64,000 nucleotides of DNA from Ecdyonurus torrentis (lineage: Eukaryota > Arthropoda > Insecta > Ephemeroptera > Heptageniidae): contig OX439133.1 of NCBI GenBank assembly GCA_949318235.1, positions 524,236 to 588,235 on the forward strand, read 5' to 3'. Position numbers and translations under genes: made by a program. Below, piece after piece: positions 1-14,037 of the stretch; within the stretch, counting starts at the first letter, position 1, and each line of letters opens with the position of its first letter. The notes beneath the pieces were generated by a model. That model saw only the letters and a program-made list of their open reading frames with translations. It made no database searches and was not told where the DNA came from.

Positions 1-475
1 AGGCATTTTTAATTTTTTTTTTTTTTACTTAGATTTGTAACTATGACAATAATTATAGAAATAAAAATTTTAAAAAGTAGCGATTAATTTATATATTATA
101 TAATATATTTTTAATATATTTGCGTGTTTATATAAACATTGTAGACAGCAAGCACAAGAGCGTTGAGTTTGTTTATTTTTTATTTTTCATTGTTGGAGCG
201 CATTAGCCAATGAGCGTCGAGTATTGATTTTCAAAATATGATATTTTTAAAGCTAAAATAAATTAAATTTATAACACACTGGGAGTTTTGAAATTTTAAA
301 CATAAAATCGCCATAAAATGAAGTTTGTTCTGTGAAAATTTCAATGCTGTAACTTCCTTTGTTCAATAGTTATGATGTTTCAAATTCGCGATTTTTCCCA
401 TTACTTACGCGATTTTTCGTGATCAAAAAACCCCAACAAAGGGTGCGCGTATACTCCCCCCTTCTAGAGTACTCT

Positions 476-523
<48 letters not shown>

Positions 524-1540
524 GTGTTGCCCATTATTGTATGTTTTAAAATATAATTATGCTGTTTATTCAATTTTATCTAATTTTTATAATTTTTAAA
601 ATAAAACTATTATGACAATTTTTTTTATAGCAATTCAATTCAATAATATATATTGCATAAATATCAAGAATTGAAATAAAAAAATTGCTCGTATAGTCTT
701 TTTTTTTTTTTTTTTTTTTTTTCCAAGCAGAATTTCCAAAAATAAGTTTACTTATATTTTTATATGTTAGTTAATTTTTGAGCTGGCCACAAGCTTATTG
801 CACTAGAAATTTAAAATTCAATATAAAATATCCACCACGGAATAAAAAGTAAATTAAGTTATAAATCATGATTATTTTAATTATGTAACGATTATAACAA
901 TATAGCATAAACTTATGCTTATATATACACACGTGTACGAAAATATAAATACGTAATAATTATATAATATGCTCTCATTTTTACATCACACAATTTGTTC
1001 AAAATACAGCGTAAAAGTTATTACTTATTATGTTTTAACGTATTGTTATAGCATAATTATTAATTACTCAAGTTCATAATTAACATCATTTATTTTTATG
1101 CCTTTAATATATTTAATGCAGCATATATCACAGATTTATTTTTTCAATGTATATTTAAATATATTTATAGATCGACAAATGAATTTCTATTTGGTCTATG
1201 GCGCCTTAATAAAATAAAATCTGATCGAGATTTACAAAACTATAAATAGAGAATATAAGATCATATCCCCCATGCCAATTTATAATAGAAATTCATTTCT
1301 TAGAAAAATGACCGTATACTTTTTAACTAGCATTTTATTATAGTACGTTTTATTAATTATATCATTATTTTTGAAATTCGTTGTAATTTGCTTATCTTTT
1401 TTTTTTTTTTTTTTTTTTTTAGATATTAAATTTGACTGCGCAATATTATATAAAAGCATATTGTTATGTGACTCGAGCATATAAGTATATTATTTCACAT
1501 ACGACGCGTAAATTTTACGCATGTATATGGATATATAAAT

Positions 1541-1640
1541 AAAGTTGGAACAAAATGTAAACAAATGGAGCCGTTCGTCAGATTGTTTGTGAAAATTACT
1601 TGTGAACTCTGAGCTCCATTTATTTATTGTTCCAACTTTG
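1541..1640. repeat. Imperfect inverted repeat (small MITE-like hairpin)
   Basis: AAAGTTGGAACAA..ACAAATGGAGC at the left is matched by GCTCCATTTATTTATTGTTC..CAACTTT at the right, giving a stem of about 35 bp with indels and a ~40-nt loop. Confidence 0.65.
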
Positions 1641-2206
1641 TTTGTCTGTCGTCAAATTGACGTGTGTCACGTGACAAATTAATACTTGATATAAAAATGT
1701 TGTATACACTGCAACTCTGCTAGGCGGTGATGTTGGACACAAATCTCTTCGTAAGGATGCTCTGCAATAAAGTCAAAGTTATATAATATTGTAATTTATT
1801 TATCACTTTGGTTTGTGTACTTGCGCGGCACGTGACTGCGCGATTACTTCATTTATTTATATTTTATATGTGACGTCACCAACGATCATTGCGTATATTT
1901 CAAATATAACCAACAGTTTTATTACAATATTTTATTTTTAATTTTATTCAATAAACACACTACAACATTGGTAAATTGCATAATTATGCATTAACTTGGG
2001 AGCATATAAGCTATTATATAGACTATAATGCTACCATTATTATTATTAATTTATTCTGATTTATTGCTTTGTTTATATATTACAAATACATATTACTTAT
2101 GTAACTTTTTATAATTATATGCAAATATATCTTTAAACATCATGATTATGCAGTCGCCAGTTTTTTCCCGTAATTATATAATTCAAGATGATTTTAACAC
2201 AAAACA

Positions 2207-2261
<55 letters not shown>

Positions 2262-3042
2262 CTAAAAGTTCTATATATACAGTAGATTGCAGCAAAGGAA
2301 TTAAAAAAAAAAAATCATGTATAATTTTTAATTGAATGACAATAGTATTATACTCATTCAATTCAATTCAGTTTATTTTTTTAGTTTTTTTTTTAATTTT
2401 TTTTAAATTCTTTTGCTACAATAATCCTTATTATCCGTTTTTATTTTTATTTACTGACGGATCCAGTTATATCCGGATTTAAAATTGTGATGTTGATACG
2501 TTAATTATTTCAATTTGATTATATAAGAGAGCTTTCTTCCCCTCCGGTTAAATTGATTGATTTGTTTTTGTTAATTTTATTGATCAGTAAAAAAAAAAAA
2601 AAAAAAAAAAAATGAATGTAATTGTAATTATAAACTATGACTTTTTTTTTTTTTTTTTTTTTTTACTCAACAACTATAGTAAAATTAAGAAAAACAAATG
2701 AATCACTTATATAAAACCGTAGAGTAGAGGGGAAGAAAGTTCCCGATGAAACAACATTATACTTTCTTCAACAATCACAAATTGAATCCGGATCTATATG
2801 AAACCGCCGTATAAAATTTATCCAAATTGCCAATAAAAACAGGGAAACGTCGTATTTTCTATGAAATTATGGATATATTTTGATAAAACAAATAATACAA
2901 TTTTTTTATGGATAAAAAAGTATGAAAAATTCAATTTCTTTTCTTCCATATATGTGCGTTCCTAAAAAAAAAAAAAAAAATAATAATAATAAATATATAA
3001 ATAAAAAATAATCAAAAATCAAAGCAGGTGCACAGTATATTA

Positions 3043-3231
3043 TACAGTAGTCCATCTCCTATAGCGGGAATGTCAGATCGAATGCGCGCCATAATTCCGA
3101 CTGGGTGAAGGTGACAGAACTAGAAGCCGTAATTTGAAGTAATGTTACATGTAGTTCTGTCACCTTCACCCAGTCGGAATTATGGCGCCCATTCGATCTG
3201 ACATTCCCGCTATAGGAGATGGACTACTGTA
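3043..3231. mobile_element. Near-perfect fold-back MITE flanked by TA
   Basis: Two ~80-bp arms are reverse complements with essentially one mismatch (GCGCGCC versus GGGCGCC). The ends read TA-CAGTAGTCCATCTCC and GGAGATGGACTACTG-TA. The TA flanks and CAGT terminus suggest a non-autonomous Tc1/mariner-type hairpin element; the family assignment is inference. Confidence 0.85.
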
Positions 3232-4580
3232 CCATCTACTGTGAAGCAGGTGAAATTACAACAAAAAAAAAATTTAAAAAATGTGCCTGATATTACAGTA
3301 TTCAGCATGAAATGTGAAATTGTCATTTTGATGTTTTTTTAATTTGCGAGAGGTTTGGCACTAGCGCGCGCCTAGCTGACTGACACACTATAGATGTGCG
3401 CTAGTTGTATGTGTATTGATTTGTTTATTTCTGGATCATAACAACATGACACATTATTGACATAGAGAGAGAGAGAGAGAACAGTGGAAATATTACGTGT
3501 ATAGTCACATGCAATGCCACACTTTTATTATTTTTTTATTTTTTTAAATGTGATTTATTTTTACCTTATATCGTTTTAATTGATTTTTTTTTAATTAATT
3601 TATATTTTAAATTTGCGCTTATACATATACACGGCTTATATATAAGAGCGATGAGAGAATTACTAATATATTCAAAAGAGAAATTTTCTATTTTTTTTTT
3701 CTATATAATATTTTAAAGATACTCCGGCTCCTTTTTTTTTTTTTTTTTTTTGTTTTTTTTTTGTTTTTTTTTTTGCAAAATTAATACATTGGATTTTAGT
3801 TTTGCAAATATTATTTTTATATCTTAAGAAAAATTGAAATATAATGAAAAAAAATGCAAAAAAAAAAAAAATCAGTTATATAAAAAAAAAAAAAAAACTT
3901 TATGAAGCAAAAAAAAAAAAATAAAAAGCAATATTGATTTTAAATGAGTATAAAGAATGTGTTCCGGTGTTGGAGAACCACTACGTAGAAGCCACTAGAA
4001 AATTTAGCACCAAAAGTGGGTGTGGCTGAATACTCGCGCAGTTGAGCTGAGTGCAAAAATCTATGAAATAATTGTGCGAAACCACGGGTGGCGTATATTG
4101 CGCGCGTCTCTCTCTCTCTCTCTCTTCCCTAGCGAGCGAGCTAGCTACACGGCTCCTAGGTCATGGATTTTAATAAAAATGTAAACAACTCCGAATTTCT
4201 GCGTTAACATTGTTTATATCATGGAGCGCTCGCTAGGCGCGGAGGGGGAGGGTGGGAGGGAGGGGTGACCTTGGAGATATGGATTTTACAATACTGCTGT
4301 ATAATATATTGTTAGTTTTTTATTAAAATATCATTTTTAAATAATTTCATTAAAAATTTATAAAATAATTGGTATATTTTTTTTCCATAATAAAACTGAT
4401 ATATTTTTTTAAAATATTTTTCGTCATTTTTTCATTAATATATTCATGTGTTTTTATATATAAATTATATATTTATAATATTTTTTTATAAATTTATTAT
4501 TGATCATTTTTTCCATTTATTCATAATAAAAAAATTTGCAATTTTCTTATTATAATTTTTCCCCATTAATTTTTTAAAAT

Positions 4581-4812
4581 CCCTGTTCAAAAAAACGGGC
4601 CGATTCCGGCGCGTAAATAATCCAAATTCACGGATCGTTTTACGATCGGGATTCTAGCGTTAAACGCTCGTTTAACGCACGTTTAACGCTCGTTAAACGC
4701 ACGTTTTACGCTCGTAAAACGTACGTTTAACGCACGTTTTACGCTCGTTAAACGTGCGTTTAACGCACGTTTTACGCTCGTTAAACGTACGTTTAACGCA
4801 CGTTTAACGCTC
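4581..4812. repeat. Cluster of CGTTTAACG/CGTTTTACG short palindromic repeats
   Basis: After CCCTGTTCAAAAAAACGGGC (4581-4600) the region from about 4655 is made almost wholly of 10-12-bp units such as CGTTTAACGCA, CGTTTTACGCT and CGTTAAACG. These are self-complementary around AACG/CGTT, giving a CpG-dense island in AT-rich DNA. Confidence 0.8.
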
Positions 4813-5394
4813 GGGACACGAGATATTCCTGCGCCTTAATTAAAATTTATCAATTAAAATGTATATGATGCGGTTATTATCCCACGAGAAAAAACCAACA
4901 TGGTTTTAAATAAATAAATTAAAAAAAAAAAAGTATCCAAAAACATAGCATTTTGGCCCCTTTCAGCAGTGTTTTGGATACTTATAAATGCTGCGATAAA
5001 ATTTTAAAAAACGTGGAATATTGTATAAGAACATTTAATAATGTCCCATATCTTCTCTGAAATAGAATTAAAAAATATTTATTTGTATCCAATAATGTTT
5101 TTTATTAAATTACATTTAAAAATATTAAATAATATTTATCTTTTTATATTTAGTAAAAAATTCAAAACCGCATATTATTATATTAAAAAACATTCCTTGA
5201 TTTGAAAAGTGTTGTATTAAATTTTGTGTAATAAATATAAAATAACATTTAAAAATATTTAAATAAGGCAATAAATGAAATGGTAAATTGTATGAAATAT
5301 TAGCCAAGTATTTAATAATATATATAATTTAAACGTATTAAAATGCATTTAAAGTTGTATTTATTATAATTTCAAATAGCATTCGATCGTGTAA

Positions 5395-5722
5395 TATACT
5401 ATATCCAAATGCATGCATAAGTATTAAATAGTATACGAAAGTACTGTTACAAAAATAGTTAATACTATACCAAATGCATGCAAAAACATTAAATAGTAAT
5501 TAAAAGTATTATTACAAAAAAAATTTAATACTATACCAAATGCATGCAAAAACATTTTAAAGTATTTAAAAGTATTATTATAAAAATTATTTAATACTAT
5601 ATTAAATGCATGCAAAAACATTAAAAAGTATTTAAAAGTTTATTGCAAAAAAAATATTTAATACTCCATCCAAATGAATGCAAAAACATTGATTAGTATT
5701 AAACGGTATTGTTACAAAAAAT
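5395..5722. repeat. ~66-bp degenerate tandem repeat
   Basis: About five units share AATACTATACCAAATGCATG, AAAAACATT and AGTATTATTACAAAAA, diverged and AT-rich. Related, more decayed motifs extend left to about 4990. Confidence 0.75.
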
Positions 5723-5992
5723 ATCTCACCAAATTTTCCTCTTTAACATGAAAACCTTATTATCAGCCAATACTGTTTAGAAATATACACGAAATATTTT
5801 TATTGCAATTAAATATTACTAAAAAAAAAAGAAAAAAAAAGAGGGAAAAATCAGCAATCCGCTAGAGTCAAAAGACATGCTATTTAGACTAAAACATTTC
5901 CTCCGGGACCTCCCTATATATCCTATCCAAATACATTTTTACTTTTTTAAACATCATAAGTTTCCATAAGTTTGCCATTTTAAGTACCTATA

Positions 5993-6023
<31 letters not shown>

Positions 6024-6160
6024 GAAAAAGAATAAAGAAAACAATAATATTAAATATTGTTTTTACATTAAAAAATAAAAAGCTATGAATAAGCATTTGC
6101 TGGCTCCTAAAGCAGACCTAAAGTCAGCCGGGATAATTTTCTGAAACTCAATTTTTTTTC

Positions 6161-9100
6161 CGTACCACCTGGCCAGGTCCCCTCGACAAGCCACATTGAT
6201 GACTGTAATATGTAAGAACAATACATAAACAACATTGCATGTGGCCGATACCTCAGTTGTATTGTGTCGTACCACCTGGCCAGGTCCCCTCGACAAGCCG
6301 GCAGTGATGACTGTAATATGTAAGAACATTACATGATTAACATTGCATGTGGCCGATACCTCAGTTGTATTGTGTCGTACCACCTGGCCAGGTCCCCTCG
6401 ACAAGCCACAGTGATGACTGTAATATGTAAGAACATTACATAAACAACATTGCATGTGGCCGATACCTCAGTTGTATTGTGTCGTACCACCTGGCCAGGT
6501 CCCCTCGACAAGCCACACTGATGTCTGTAATATGTAAGAACATTACATAAACAACATTGCATGTGGCCGATACCTCAGTTGTATTGTGTCGTACCACCTG
6601 GCCAGATCCCCTTAGACAAGCCACATTGATGACTGTAATATGTAAGAACATTACATAAACAACATTGCATGTGGCCGATACCTCAGTTGTATTGTGTCGT
6701 ACCACCTGGCCAGATCCCCTTAGACAAGCCACACTGATGTCTGTAATATGTAAGAACATTACATAAACAACATTGCATGTGGCCGATACCTCAGTTGTAT
6801 TGTGTCGTACCACCTGGCCAGGTCCCCTTAGACAAGCCACATTGATGTCTGTAATATGTAAGAACATTACATAAACAACATTGCATGTGGCCGATACCTC
6901 AGTTGTATTGTGTCGTACCACCTGGCCAGGTCCCCTCGACAAGCCACACTGATGTCTGTAATATGTAAGAACATTACATAAACAACATTGCATGTGGCCG
7001 ATACCTCAGTTGTATTGTGTCGTACCACCTGGCCAGATCCCCTTAGACAAGCCACACTGATGACTGTAATATGTAAGAACATTACATAAACAACATTGCA
7101 TGTGGCCGATACCTCAGTTGTATTGTGTCGTACCACCTGGCCAGATCCCCTTAGACAAGCCACATTGATGTCTGTAATATGTAAGAACATTACATAAACA
7201 ACATTGCATGTGGCCGATACCTCAGTTGTATTGTGTCGTACCACCTGGCCAGGTCCCCTCGACAAGCCACACTGATGTCTGTAATATGTAAGAACATTAC
7301 ATAAACAACATTGCATGTGGCCGATACCTCAGTTGTATTGTGTCGTACCACCTGGCCAGATCCCCTTAGACAAGCCACACTGATGACTGTAATATGTAAG
7401 AACATTACATAAACAACATTGCATGTGGCCGATACCTCAGTTGTATTGTGTCGTACCACCTGGCCAGATCCCCTTAGACAAGCCACACTGATGTCTGTAA
7501 TATGTAAGAACATTACATAAACAACATTGCATGTGGCCGATACCTCAGTTGTATTTTGTCGTACCACCTGGCCAGGTCCCCTCGACAAGCCGGCAGTGAT
7601 GACTGTAATATGTAAGAACATTACATAAACAACATTGCATGTGGCCGATACCTCAGTTGTATTGTGTCGTACCACCTGGCCAGGTCCCCTTAGACAAGCC
7701 ACATTGATGTCTGTAATATGTAAGAACATTACATAAACAACATTGCATGTGGCCGATACCTCAGTTGTATTGTGTCGTACCACCTGGCCAGGTCCCCTCG
7801 ACAAGCCACAGTGATGACTGTAATATGTAAGAACATTACATAAACAACATTGCATGTGGCCGATACCTCAGTTGTATTGTGTCGTACCACCTGGCCAGGT
7901 CCCCTCGACAAGCCGGCAGTGATGACTGTAATATGTAAGAACATTACATAACCAACATTGGATGTGGCCGATACCTCAGTTGTATTGTGTCGTACCACCT
8001 GGCCAGGTCCCCTCGACAAGCCACACTGATGACTGTAATATGTAAGAACATTACATAAACAACATTGCATGTGGCCGATACCTCAGTTGTATTGTGTCGT
8101 ACCACCTGGCCAGGTCCCCTCGACAAGCCGGCAGTGATGACTGTAATATGTAAGAACATTACATGATTAACATTGCATGTGGCCGATACCTCAGTTGTAT
8201 TGTGTCGTACCACCTGGCCAGGTCCCCTCGACAAGCCGGCAGTGATGACTGTAATATGTAAGAACATTACATGATTAACATTGCATGTGGCCGATACCTC
8301 AGTTGTATTGTGTCGTACCACCTGGCCAGGTCCCCTCGACAAGCCACAGTGATGACTGTAATATGTAAGAACATTACATAAACAACATTGCATGTGGCCG
8401 ATACCTCAGTTGTATTGTGTCGTACCACCTGGCCAGGTCCCCTCGACAAGCCGGCAGTGATGACTGTAATATGTAAGAACATTACATGATTAACATTGCA
8501 TGTGGCCGATACCTCAGTTGTATTGTGTCGTACCACCTGGCCAGGTCCCCTCGACAAGCCGGCAGTGATGACTGTAATATGTAAGAACATTACATGATTA
8601 ACATTGCATGTGGCCGATACCTCAGTTGTATTGTGTCGTACCACCTGGCCAGGTCCCCTCGACAAGCCGGCAGTGATGACTGTAATATGTAAGAACATTA
8701 CATAACCAACATTGGATGTGGCCGATACCTCAGTTGTATTGTGTCGTACCACCTGGCCAGGTCCCCTCGACAAGCCACACTGATGACTGTAATATGTAAG
8801 AACATTACATAAACAACATTGCATGTGGCCGATACCTCAGTTGTATTGTGTCGTACCACCTGGCCAGGTCCCCTCGACAAGCCGGCAGTGATGACTGTAA
8901 TATGTAAGAACATTACATGATTAACATTGCATGTGGCCGATACCTCAGTTGTATTGTGTCGTACCACCTGGCCAGGTCCCCTCGACAAGCCGGCAGTGAT
9001 GACTGTAATATGTAAGAACATTACATGATTAACATTGCATGTGGCCGATACCTCAGTTGTATTGTGTCGTACCACCTGGCCAGGTCCCCTCGACAAGCCG

Positions 9101-11888
9101 GCAGTGATGACTGTAATATGTAAGAACATTACATAAACAACATTGCATGTGGCCGATACCTCAGTTGTATTGTGTCGTACCACCTGGCCAGGTCCCCTCG
9201 ACAAGCCGGCAGTGATGACTGTAATATGTAAGAACATTACATGATTAACATTGCATGTGGCCGATACCTCAGTTGTATTGTGTCGTACCACCTGGCCAGG
9301 TCCCCTCGACAAGCCGGCAGTGATGACTGTAATATGTAAGAACATTACATGATTAACATTGCATGTGGCCGATACCTCAGTTGTATTGTGTCGTACCACC
9401 TGGCCAGGTCCCCTCGACAAGCCACAGTGATGACTGTAATATGTAAGAACATTACATAAACAACATTGCATGTGGCCGATACCTCAGTTGTATTGTGTCG
9501 TACCACCTGGCCAGGTCCCCTCGACAAGCCACACTGATGTCTGTAATATGTAAGAACATTACATAAACAACATTGCATGTGGCCGATACCTCAGTTGTAT
9601 TGTGTCGTACCACCTGGCCAGATCCCCTTAGACAAGCCACATTGATGACTGTAATATGTAAGAACATTACATAAACAACATTGCATGTGGCCGATACCTC
9701 AGTTGTATTGTGTCGTACCACCTGGCCAGATCCCCTTAGACAAGCCACACTGATGTCTGTAATATGTAAGAACATTACATAAACAACATTGCATGTGGCC
9801 GATACCTCAGTTGTATTGTGTCGTACCACCTGGCCAGGTCCCCTTAGACAAGCCACATTGATGTCTGTAATATGTAAGAACATTACATAAACAACATTGC
9901 ATGTGGCCGATACCTCAGTTGTATTGTGTCGTACCACCTGGCCAGGTCCCCTCGACAAGCCACACTGATGTCTGTAATATGTAAGAACATTACATAAACA
10001 ACATTGCATGTGGCCGATACCTCAGTTGTATTGTGTCGTACCACCTGGCCAGATCCCCTTAGACAAGCCACACTGATGACTGTAATATGTAAGAACATTA
10101 CATAAACAACATTGCATGTGGCCGATACCTCAGTTGTATTGTGTCGTACCACCTGGCCAGATCCCCTTAGACAAGCCACATTGATGTCTGTAATATGTAA
10201 GAACATTACATAAACAACATTGCATGTGGCCGATACCTCAGTTGTATTGTGTCGTACCACCTGGCCAGGTCCCCTCGACAAGCCACACTGATGTCTGTAA
10301 TATGTAAGAACATTACATAAACAACATTGCATGTGGCCGATACCTCAGTTGTATTGTGTCGTACCACCTGGCCAGATCCCCTTAGACAAGCCACACTGAT
10401 GACTGTAATATGTAAGAACATTACATAAACAACATTGCATGTGGCCGATACCTCAGTTGTATTGTGTCGTACCACCTGGCCAGATCCCCTTAGACAAGCC
10501 ACACTGATGTCTGTAATATGTAAGAACATTACATAAACAACATTGCATGTGGCCGATACCTCAGTTGTATTTTGTCGTACCACCTGGCCAGGTCCCCTCG
10601 ACAAGCCGGCAGTGATGACTGTAATATGTAAGAACATTACATAAACAACATTGCATGTGGCCGATACCTCAGTTGTATTGTGTCGTACCACCTGGCCAGG
10701 TCCCCTTAGACAAGCCACATTGATGTCTGTAATATGTAAGAACATTACATAAACAACATTGCATGTGGCCGATACCTCAGTTGTATTGTGTCGTACCACC
10801 TGGCCAGGTCCCCTCGACAAGCCACAGTGATGACTGTAATATGTAAGAACATTACATAAACAACATTGCATGTGGCCGATACCTCAGTTGTATTGTGTCG
10901 TACCACCTGGCCAGGTCCCCTCGACAAGCCGGCAGTGATGACTGTAATATGTAAGAACATTACATAACCAACATTGGATGTGGCCGATACCTCAGTTGTA
11001 TTGTGTCGTACCACCTGGCCAGGTCCCCTCGACAAGCCACACTGATGACTGTAATATGTAAGAACATTACATAAACAACATTGCATGTGGCCGATACCTC
11101 AGTTGTATTGTGTCGTACCACCTGGCCAGGTCCCCTCGACAAGCCGGCAGTGATGACTGTAATATGTAAGAACATTACATGATTAACATTGCATGTGGCC
11201 GATACCTCAGTTGTATTGTGTCGTACCACCTGGCCAGGTCCCCTCGACAAGCCGGCAGTGATGACTGTAATATGTAAGAACATTACATGATTAACATTGC
11301 ATGTGGCCGATACCTCAGTTGTATTGTGTCGTACCACCTGGCCAGGTCCCCTCGACAAGCCGGCAGTGATGACTGTAATATGTAAGAACATTACATGATT
11401 AACATTGCATGTGGCCGATACCTCAGTTGTATTGTGTCGTACCACCTGGCCAGGTCCCCTCGACAAGCCGGCAGTGATGACTGTAATATGTAAGAACATT
11501 ACATAAACAACATTGCATGTGGCCGATACCTCAGTTGTATTGTGTCGTACCACCTGGCCAGATCCCCTTAGACAAGCCACACTGATGACTGTAATATGTA
11601 AGAACATTACATAAACAACATTGCATGTGGCCGATACCTCAGTTGTATTGTGTCGTACCACCTGGCCAGGTCCCCTCGACAAGCCGGCAGTGATGACTGT
11701 AATATGTAAGAACATTACATGATTAACATTGCATGTGGCCGATACCTCAGTTGTATTGTGTCGTACCACCTGGCCAGGTCCCCTCGACAAGCCGACAGTG
11801 ATGACTGTAATATGTAAGAACATTACATGATTAACATTGCATGTGGCCGATACCTCAGTTGTATTGTGTTGTACCACCTGGTACGATA
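6161..11888. repeat. Satellite array of 107/108-bp monomers with a 3016-bp higher-order repeat
   Basis: About 53 monomers each contain GTACCACCTGGCCAG(G/A)TCCCCT, ATGTAAGAACATTACAT and GTGGCCGATACCTCAGTTGT. Three classes are defined by CGACAAGCCGGCAGTG (108 bp), TAGACAAGCCACAYTG (108 bp) and CGACAAGCCACAGTG-like (107 bp). Monomers 2-20 reappear in the same order as 30-48, at an offset of exactly 3016 bp (28 monomers, eight of them 107 bp). The long antisense reading frames here are a by-product of the 108-bp period and are not taken as genes. Confidence 0.95.
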
Positions 11889-12110
11889 CTATTACACAAG
11901 AGTACAGCACTATTATAACGTTATGATAGCACTGTACTTTCACACAAGTTGATTGACTATCAAACCAAAGTCAATAAAATTGCATGCATGACATATTAAA
12001 ACAGGAGTACAGCACTATTATAACGTTATGATAGCACTGTACTCACACATGTTGATTGACTATGCAAACTGAAGTCAAATAAAGCATGTACGACAGTACA
12101 ATTTATGTAT
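11889..12110. repeat. Two copies of a ~110-bp repeat with an imperfect palindrome
   Basis: The block GAGTACAGCACTATTATAAC..GTTATGATAGCACTGTACT and a following TTGATTGACTAT..AAGTCAA segment occur twice (near 11899 and 12005) at the right edge of the satellite. Each block can fold imperfectly on itself through AACGTT. Confidence 0.75.
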
Positions 12111-13680
12111 ATAAATAAATATTCACCAAATAATATTTACTTTATATTTTGGTATATGTACTCTGTACAGATGCCAAAATTTAATATTAAAATTTGACCC
12201 AATAATTCTGTTATATTTATCAATTTAAATCATACAAATAAGAATAAACCTAACGTAACAATCTTACCAGTATCTGTATAAAATCAATATACCTACCAAT
12301 ATCAGTTTTATATTAACATCCAAAATGATGATTTGGGGAGAACTGAATAATATATGAAGTACGTACATAATACTGGATATGGAATTGTATGTAGATAAAC
12401 TTCCCAACCATGAAACACATTTGAAAGATATGCTCATTAGCTAAATATTAAAATTTTACATCTCGCACATAATACATATTTTAACTTACGTTTAAGCTTC
12501 TTGCTGCACCATGATTAACACATATTACCACCATAATTTAATCAAAATAACAAGGCATGTCGTTTTTTTCACAGCACATTGTTTACAAATAACTGAAATA
12601 ACGACATTCACTCCGTACCTCCCAACATTTTCAAACCAAAGCGCACCATGATTGGTTGAAACTGACGTAATGGTCAATCTGATTGGCTAAGCATTACGTA
12701 TTGTACTGATTAATAATTTACTTTTAATAATTACAATATTATAAATAATAATAAAATTAGAATCAATAATTAAACAAATAATAATAATACACTAATAAAT
12801 AGTAATAAATAGCGAAACAAATTATTTGGTAACTAAAATAAATCTTTAGGAAATACGAGTTCACACGAATGTTACCGAAAAAATTTGCGCGCGAATATAG
12901 ATTTTTGAATGCTTTTAATATCAAACACAATAGCAAATCAGCAAAGCAAGTGCGGAGATATCTTTTATAATTCAACTAAATAATAAATACCTAATTATTG
13001 CCAGTTATTGTGATATATATATATATATAATCGGGCAACGTTTATATAGGTGTGTAATCGTACCTCAGCAAACTGCAGTTCAACTAATTTTAACGCAACC
13101 AACAAGTAAATACCTGCGTGTTATTTTTAAATATAGAACAAATAGAACAAAACGTAATATTTCGCTATTATCTTCGGAAAATTAGTATTTATTTGGTCAT
13201 TATTATTTTTCTCGCATACTTGAAAACCTTATTCAAAAAAATTGCTAAGTATTTTTAAATCGGCACAATATAATGTGTCATTTGCCTATCCTCTTCAGTC
13301 CCAATATACAATGAGTTATATATAAAAAAACTTGACAAATTTTTTTGAAACAATGGGAAAAAAATAGAAAAAATTAATATCAAAATAAGTAAAATGTGTC
13401 AAAACAAAGCCAGAAAAATTTCGCGTTTTTTTAGAGCTATATTTAGAGCAAGTGGGTGGGTAGAAGAGTGGGTAGGGGATCCGTAAAATTAAGAAATAGC
13501 AAAAAAAAAAAAAAAAAAAAAAAAAGACAGACAGACAGACAGAAAGAGAGAGAGAGCAATTTCATTTGTATTTTTTGAGAAATAATTTTATTTCAAAATA
13601 ATTTTGAAAGTACATTTTTGATGATAAAAAAAAGCAAAAAAATAATAATAATAACAATAAATAAATAAAATAAAAATAGA
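12111..13680. other. AT-rich intergenic stretch
   Basis: No exon-like block, RNA gene or clear repeat was recognised. It holds short AT microsatellites (13013-13029), a poly(A) run followed by GACA/GA units (13500-13556) and otherwise unique AT-rich sequence. Confidence 0.5.
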
Positions 13681-13683
13681 GCA

Positions 13684-14037
13684 TTGTGGTGGGCTCTAAA
13701 ATCGCCATGCGAAATGCATGGATGTCACGCGGCACTCGCTGTAAAATTCTTTTACCTTAACATTTATCAATTGAGAGGTCTGTATACTAAATTGTATACC
13801 TTTGATGAATACATTTTGAATTTTGTGTTCCGGAAAAAAAATGGTACATACTTTTTATGTGGCGGCAGCCTATCGCCCGAAGTGTTAGAGATCGCACAAG
13901 TCAGAAGTAAAGCGAGACGGATTGGGCGCCGAGATTTCGAGAATTTCTCGATATGCCGCGGCAAAAGTAAGCCACCGTGGGCCAAGTCAGCAAAGAAAAA
14001 AAAAAAAAAAAAGAGAGAGAGAGAGAGAAGAAAATGA
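13684..14037 (+). other. Open frame of 117 codons, coding status doubtful
   Basis: The frame begins MWWALKSPCEMHGCHAALAV and ends in a poly-Lys/Arg tail made by an A-run and GA microsatellite. The segment 13855-13990 is more GC-rich than its surroundings (GGSLSPEVLEIAQVRSKARR and on). I do not recognise a family, see no supporting splice partners, and the tail is low-complexity, so this may be a relic of a mobile element or chance. Confidence 0.2.

Larger units (their letters stand above)
1..4580. other. AT-rich intergenic DNA without a supported gene
   Basis: Dominated by poly(T)/poly(A) runs (for example 479-520, 2211-2258, 2589-2610), AT-rich spacers and short GA/CT tracts (3465-3480, 4107-4125). 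Apart from the two inverted repeats listed separately, no exon-like or RNA gene signal was found. Confidence 0.6.

Noticed and set aside
359..573. Poly-Phe / poly-Lys frames around the homopolymer at 480-520
   Set aside because: Low-complexity translation of a T tract, with no coding features.
6161..11888. CRISPR-like array
   Set aside because: No short repeats with unique spacers; whole 107/108-bp monomers are repeated, in eukaryotic context.
6063..11943. Chain of long minus-strand open frames (up to 327 codons) with repeats like MQCCLCNVLTYY and GPGQVVRHNTTEVSA
   Set aside because: They follow from the 108-bp period of the satellite. Frames break wherever a 107-bp monomer occurs, and there is no promoter, splice or family support.
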